From NCBI GenBank assembly GCA_945956975.1, contig CAMFKC010000120.1, forward strand, positions 1-6,934: 6,934 nt of DNA, given 5' to 3'. The stretch is from an uncultured Methylocystaceae bacterium. GTDB lineage: Bacteria > Pseudomonadota > Alphaproteobacteria > Rhizobiales > Beijerinckiaceae. The translations under genes were made by a program, and so were the position numbers. Of this stretch, positions 3,931-6,934 are shown in pieces (positions within the stretch are counted from its first letter, which is position 1; each line of letters opens with the position of its first letter). A model generated the notes under the pieces. The model ran no database searches. It was not told where the DNA came from and saw only the letters and a program-made list of their open reading frames with translations.

Positions 3931-5157
3931 TCAAACCTGTGGGGAGTTCTGTCCGACCTCGTCCGGCGTAATGTCGCCACGCGGGGTCAGCGGCGGTATC
4001 TGGCCGTAGGCGGAAATCGCGTCCTCGATGCGGCGGGCGATTTCCGGATTGCGCGCCATCAGCGTGCCGAGGTCGCCCGCGTCGAGCACCAGCAGCTTGG
4101 ACGGGATCGTCGTGCGCACGGTGGCGGCGCGGCGCGTCTTGCGCATGACCGCGATCTCGCCGAAGAACTGCCCTTCGCCGAGCCGAACGGGATTGTGCGG
4201 GAGTTCGACCTCCACCTCGCCGGCGGCGACGAAATACATGCAATGCGCCTCCTCGCCGCGCCGCACGACGACGGTGCCGGCGGGTACGGTCTGTGCGCGC
4301 AGGTAATGCATGATTTCCGCGATCTCCGACGCATCGAGCGTCGCAAACAGCGGCACATGGGCAATCATCGACCAGGTGACGACGAATTCGCGGCGGTGGA
4401 TTTCCTCCGCAAAGGCGGTTGCGACGATACCGACGGGTAGGGCAAGCAGCAGAAAGCCCATGAAGGCGGTGACGCCTGCGATGACGCGGCCGACCACGGT
4501 GATCGGCACGACATCGCCATAGCCGACGGTCGTGATGGTGACGACCGCCCACCACATCGAATCCGGAATGGAGCCGAACTTGTCGGGCTGGGCCGCATGT
4601 TCGGCTATGTGCATGGCCGAGGCCATGACCAGGATGACGCCGAAGATGATGACGGCGGATGCGCCGAGCGCCTTGCGTTCGGCCTGCAGGGCGGCGGCGA
4701 GCGAGCGCATGCCCGGCGAGTAGCGGGCGAGCTTGAAGAAACGCGCAAGACGCAGCAGCAGGAGAACGCGGAAGTCGCCGGGCAGGAAAAGGCCGAGGTA
4801 GAAGGGCAGGATCGTGAGAAGATCGACGATCGCATAGGGCGTGAGCGCGTATTTGATGCGCGCGCGCGTCGGCGTCATGCCGAAATAGGGCGCGCTGTCG
4901 GGGGCGCTCCACACGCGCAGGCCATATTCGAGCGAAAAGCCGACGAGCGCGAAAATCTCGATGACATCGAAAGCCAGCGCATAGCGCTTGCCGAGGCTGG
5001 GCACCGTCTCGAGAACGACGGACGCGACGGAGAGCAGGATCAGCGCAACGATGGCGGCGTGCGCAATGCGCGCGGTGCGGTCGGTGACGCCGCCGTCGAG
5101 AACGTAATGGACGCGCCGGCGCAGACGCGCGATGCGCGCGCGCCGGCGGGCGATCAT
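3931..5157 (-). CDS. Cyclic-nucleotide-gated potassium channel, MloK1-like
   Basis: This encodes a 408-residue inner-membrane channel with six membrane segments and a C-terminal cyclic-nucleotide-binding domain. Segments lie at about 30-50 (S1), 61-83 (S2), 105-125 (S3), 128-148 (S4), 167-186 (S5) and 222-250 (S6). S4 carries spaced charges R130, R136, R139, K142 and R145. The pore helix holds MWWAVVTI, then the K+ filter TTVGYGD (209-215). The ligand domain (about 267-385) includes the phosphate-binding cassette FFGEIAVMRKTRRAATV (331-347), with E334 and R343 as likely ribose and phosphate ligands. PDKFGSIPDSMWWAVVT and the short linker after S6 closely resemble Mesorhizobium MlotiK1. The N-terminus has an Arg-rich cytoplasmic tail. 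The start at 5157 shares ATGA with the alaS stop, so translation is probably coupled. cAMP gating is inferred from the family. Confidence 0.92.
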   Translation of the reverse strand: MIARRRARIARLRRRVHYVLDGGVTDRTARIAHAAIVALILLSVASVVLETVPSLGKRYALAFDVIEIFALVGFSLEYGLRVWSAPDSAPYFGMTPTRARIKYALTPYAIVDLLTILPFYLGLFLPGDFRVLLLLRLARFFKLARYSPGMRSLAAALQAERKALGASAVIIFGVILVMASAMHIAEHAAQPDKFGSIPDSMWWAVVTITTVGYGDVVPITVVGRVIAGVTAFMGFLLLALPVGIVATAFAEEIHRREFVVTWSMIAHVPLFATLDASEIAEIMHYLRAQTVPAGTVVVRRGEEAHCMYFVAAGEVEVELPHNPVRLGEGQFFGEIAVMRKTRRAATVRTTIPSKLLVLDAGDLGTLMARNPEIARRIEDAISAYGQIPPLTPRGDITPDEVGQNSPQV

Positions 5158-6934
5158 CCCGCAGCTTTCTGGCGCAGCGCGCTCTCGATGGCTTCGAGCG
5201 CGGCGGGAATCTGAGAGCCGTCGGGGCCGCCGGCCTGCGCCATGTCCGGCCTGCCGCCGCCGCCCTTGCCGCCGAGCTTTTCCGAGGCGATGCGTACGAA
5301 ATCGACCGCGTTGAAGCGGTCGGCGAGATCGGACGTCACGGACACGACCACGCCGCCCTTGCCATCGGAACTCGCATTGCCGATCGCGACAACGCCGGAG
5401 CCGATGGCCTTCTTGGCTTCGTCCGCGAGCGATTTCAGGTCCTTCATCTCGACGCCGGCGACGGCGCGCGACATGAATTTGACGCCGGCAATCTCCCTGA
5501 ATGGAGCGGATGTCTCCGCCGATCCGCCGCCCATGGCGAGCTTGCGGCGCGCCTCGCCCAATTCTCGCTCCATCTTCCTGCGCTCTTCCATGAGCGCGGC
5601 GAGACGATTGGCGGCGTCCTCGGCGGGGGCGCGCACGAGATTTGCGATCTCGCGCAGGCGGCGGCTCTCGGAGTTGAGATGATGGCGGGCGCCATCGGCG
5701 GTCTTGGCCTCGAGGCGGCGAACGCCGGAGGCGACAGCGCTTTCGCCGACGATGGTGACGAGGCCGATGTCGCCCGTGCGCACGACATGCGTGCCGCCGC
5801 AGAGTTCGACGGAGAAGGCGCGGTTGGCGCCCTGGCTCTCGCCGAGCGGGCGGCCCATCGAGACAACGCGGACCTCGTCGCCGTATTTCTCGCCGAACAG
5901 CGCGCGGGCGCCGGATTCGATCGCGTCGTCGACCGCCATCAGCCGCGTCTCGACGGGCGCGTTCTGCAGGATGACCGCATTGGCTATGTCCTCGATGCGC
6001 GCAAGCTCGTCGTCGTTGATCGGCTTTGGATGCGAGAAATCGAAGCGCAGGCGGTCGGGCGCGACGAGCGATCCCTTCTGCGCGACATGATCGCCGAGCA
6101 CGAGACGCAGCGCCTCGTGCAGCAGGTGGGTCGCGGAATGGTTGGCGCGGATGGCGGAGCGGCGCGCATGATCGACCTCGAGTTCCAGCGCGGCGCCGAG
6201 CTTGAGTTCGCCTTCCTCGACCACGCCTTCGTGCACGAAGAGGTCGCCGAGCTTCTTGCCCGTCGTGTCCACACGGACCTTCACGCCAGCCGTGCGCATC
6301 ACGCCGGTGTCGCCGGTCTGGCCGCCGGACTCGCCGTAAAACGGGGTCTGGTTGAGGATGATGGCCGCCCTCGTTCCTTTCGGGGCGGAATCGACTTCGG
6401 CGCCGTCGACCAGGATCGCCTGCACGACGCCTTCGGCCGTTTCGGTTTCGTAGCCGAGAAATTCCGTCGCGCCGAGTTTTTCGCGCAGGGAAAACCAGAC
6501 GGCCTCGGTCGCGGCTTCTCCGGAACCTGCCCAGGCCTTGCGGGCCTCGGCGCGCTGGCGCTCCATCGCGGCGTCGAAGCCGGCGGTGTCGACGCCCAGA
6601 TTCCGGGCGCGCAGCGCGTCCTGCGTGAGGTCGAGCGGGAATCCGAATGTGTCGTAGAGTTTGAAGGCGGTCTCGCCCGACAGCGACTGGCCGGCGACGA
6701 GCGTCCGGGTCTCGTCCTCGAGAATCGACAGGCCGCGCGCGAGCGTCGTGCGGAATTTCGTTTCTTCTGTCCGCAGCGTTTCGACGATCAGCGGCTCGGA
6801 GCGGATCAGTTCGGGGTAGGCCTGGCCCATCTCGCGCACGAGCGCGGGGACGAGCTTCCACATCAGCGGGTCCTTCGCGCCGAGCAGCTGCGCATGGCGC
6901 ATGGCGCGGCGCATGATGCGGCGGAGCACGTAGC
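5154..6934 (-). CDS. alaS: Alanyl-tRNA synthetase, 3' part (5' end outside window)
   Basis: Alanyl-tRNA synthetase charges tRNA-Ala and clears mischarged Ser/Gly-tRNA-Ala in the cytoplasm. The 592 visible residues begin at YVLRRIMRRAMRH, near the end of the catalytic half; the class II motifs before this lie beyond the right edge. Further features follow in order: the linker region with KLYDTFGFPLDLT; NQTPFYGESGGQ, where the editing half begins; the editing-site zinc ligands in HSATH (about 6126-6140) and CGGTH (about 5787-5801); a coiled helical stretch (RKMERELGEARRKL); and the C-Ala domain with GGKGGGGRPDMAQAGG (about 5224-5274). The frame is intact, so the enzyme should be functional. The stop overlaps the channel start by four bases. 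A housekeeping gene leading into an ion channel gene is an unusual operon order. Confidence 0.97.
   Translation of the reverse strand, partial: YVLRRIMRRAMRHAQLLGAKDPLMWKLVPALVREMGQAYPELIRSEPLIVETLRTEETKFRTTLARGLSILEDETRTLVAGQSLSGETAFKLYDTFGFPLDLTQDALRARNLGVDTAGFDAAMERQRAEARKAWAGSGEAATEAVWFSLREKLGATEFLGYETETAEGVVQAILVDGAEVDSAPKGTRAAIILNQTPFYGESGGQTGDTGVMRTAGVKVRVDTTGKKLGDLFVHEGVVEEGELKLGAALELEVDHARRSAIRANHSATHLLHEALRLVLGDHVAQKGSLVAPDRLRFDFSHPKPINDDELARIEDIANAVILQNAPVETRLMAVDDAIESGARALFGEKYGDEVRVVSMGRPLGESQGANRAFSVELCGGTHVVRTGDIGLVTIVGESAVASGVRRLEAKTADGARHHLNSESRRLREIANLVRAPAEDAANRLAALMEERRKMERELGEARRKLAMGGGSAETSAPFREIAGVKFMSRAVAGVEMKDLKSLADEAKKAIGSGVVAIGNASSDGKGGVVVSVTSDLADRFNAVDFVRIASEKLGGKGGGGRPDMAQAGGPDGSQIPAALEAIESALRQKAAG

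Noticed and set aside
3931..6861. A 976-codon minus-strand open frame joining the channel to an upstream extension
   Set aside because: The upstream two thirds lie in a different frame of alaS and are almost entirely Arg/Ala/Pro/Gly-rich. The channel starts at its own ATG coupled to the alaS stop, so this is a GC-rich shadow and not a fusion.

Overview
The window is GC-rich chromosomal DNA with strong G/C bias at third codon positions. Gene content suggests an alphaproteobacterium, most likely of the Rhizobiales (Hyphomicrobiales). The pointers are a DUF3429 protein, a MloK1-like channel first characterised from Mesorhizobium, and a CATCCTTCGAG...CTCCTCAGGATG-type palindromic repeat that I associate with this order. 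The genus cannot be fixed from the sequence alone.

Left part (1-1632): a possible 3' tail of a plus-strand gene (to 41) meets a minus-strand gene for a small secreted protein with four cysteines (45-623). A divergent promoter region (624-789) holds an AT-rich perfect inverted repeat just before the ribosome binding site of a MoxR-family AAA+ ATPase gene (790-1632). The von Willebrand factor A partner usually found next to such ATPases is not seen downstream.

Middle (1633-2077): this is the most unusual stretch. A GIY-YIG endonuclease gene about 99 codons long, broken by three frame changes, lies between two palindromic repeats in opposite orientation. An exact 18-bp inverted repeat (1691-1708 and 2004-2021) reaches the putative start codon on one side and the stop codon on the other. 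It looks like a decayed nuclease plus palindrome mobile unit, comparable in layout to REP/RAYT elements.

Centre right (2078-3865): a UspF/UspG-type universal stress protein on the minus strand has a possible FixK/FNR-type box upstream. A non-coding stretch of about 320 bp separates it from two overlapping plus-strand genes, a DCC-family thiol-disulfide oxidoreductase-like protein and a DUF3429 membrane protein. A 47-residue lipoprotein gene lies on the opposite strand and converges on them.

Right part (3866-6934): alanyl-tRNA synthetase (alaS, 5' end outside the window) and a six-helix, cyclic-nucleotide-binding potassium channel lie head to tail on the minus strand and share an ATGA overlap. 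The small lipoprotein gene follows 65 bp downstream and may be co-transcribed. No tRNA, rRNA, CRISPR array or canonical transposase gene is visible.
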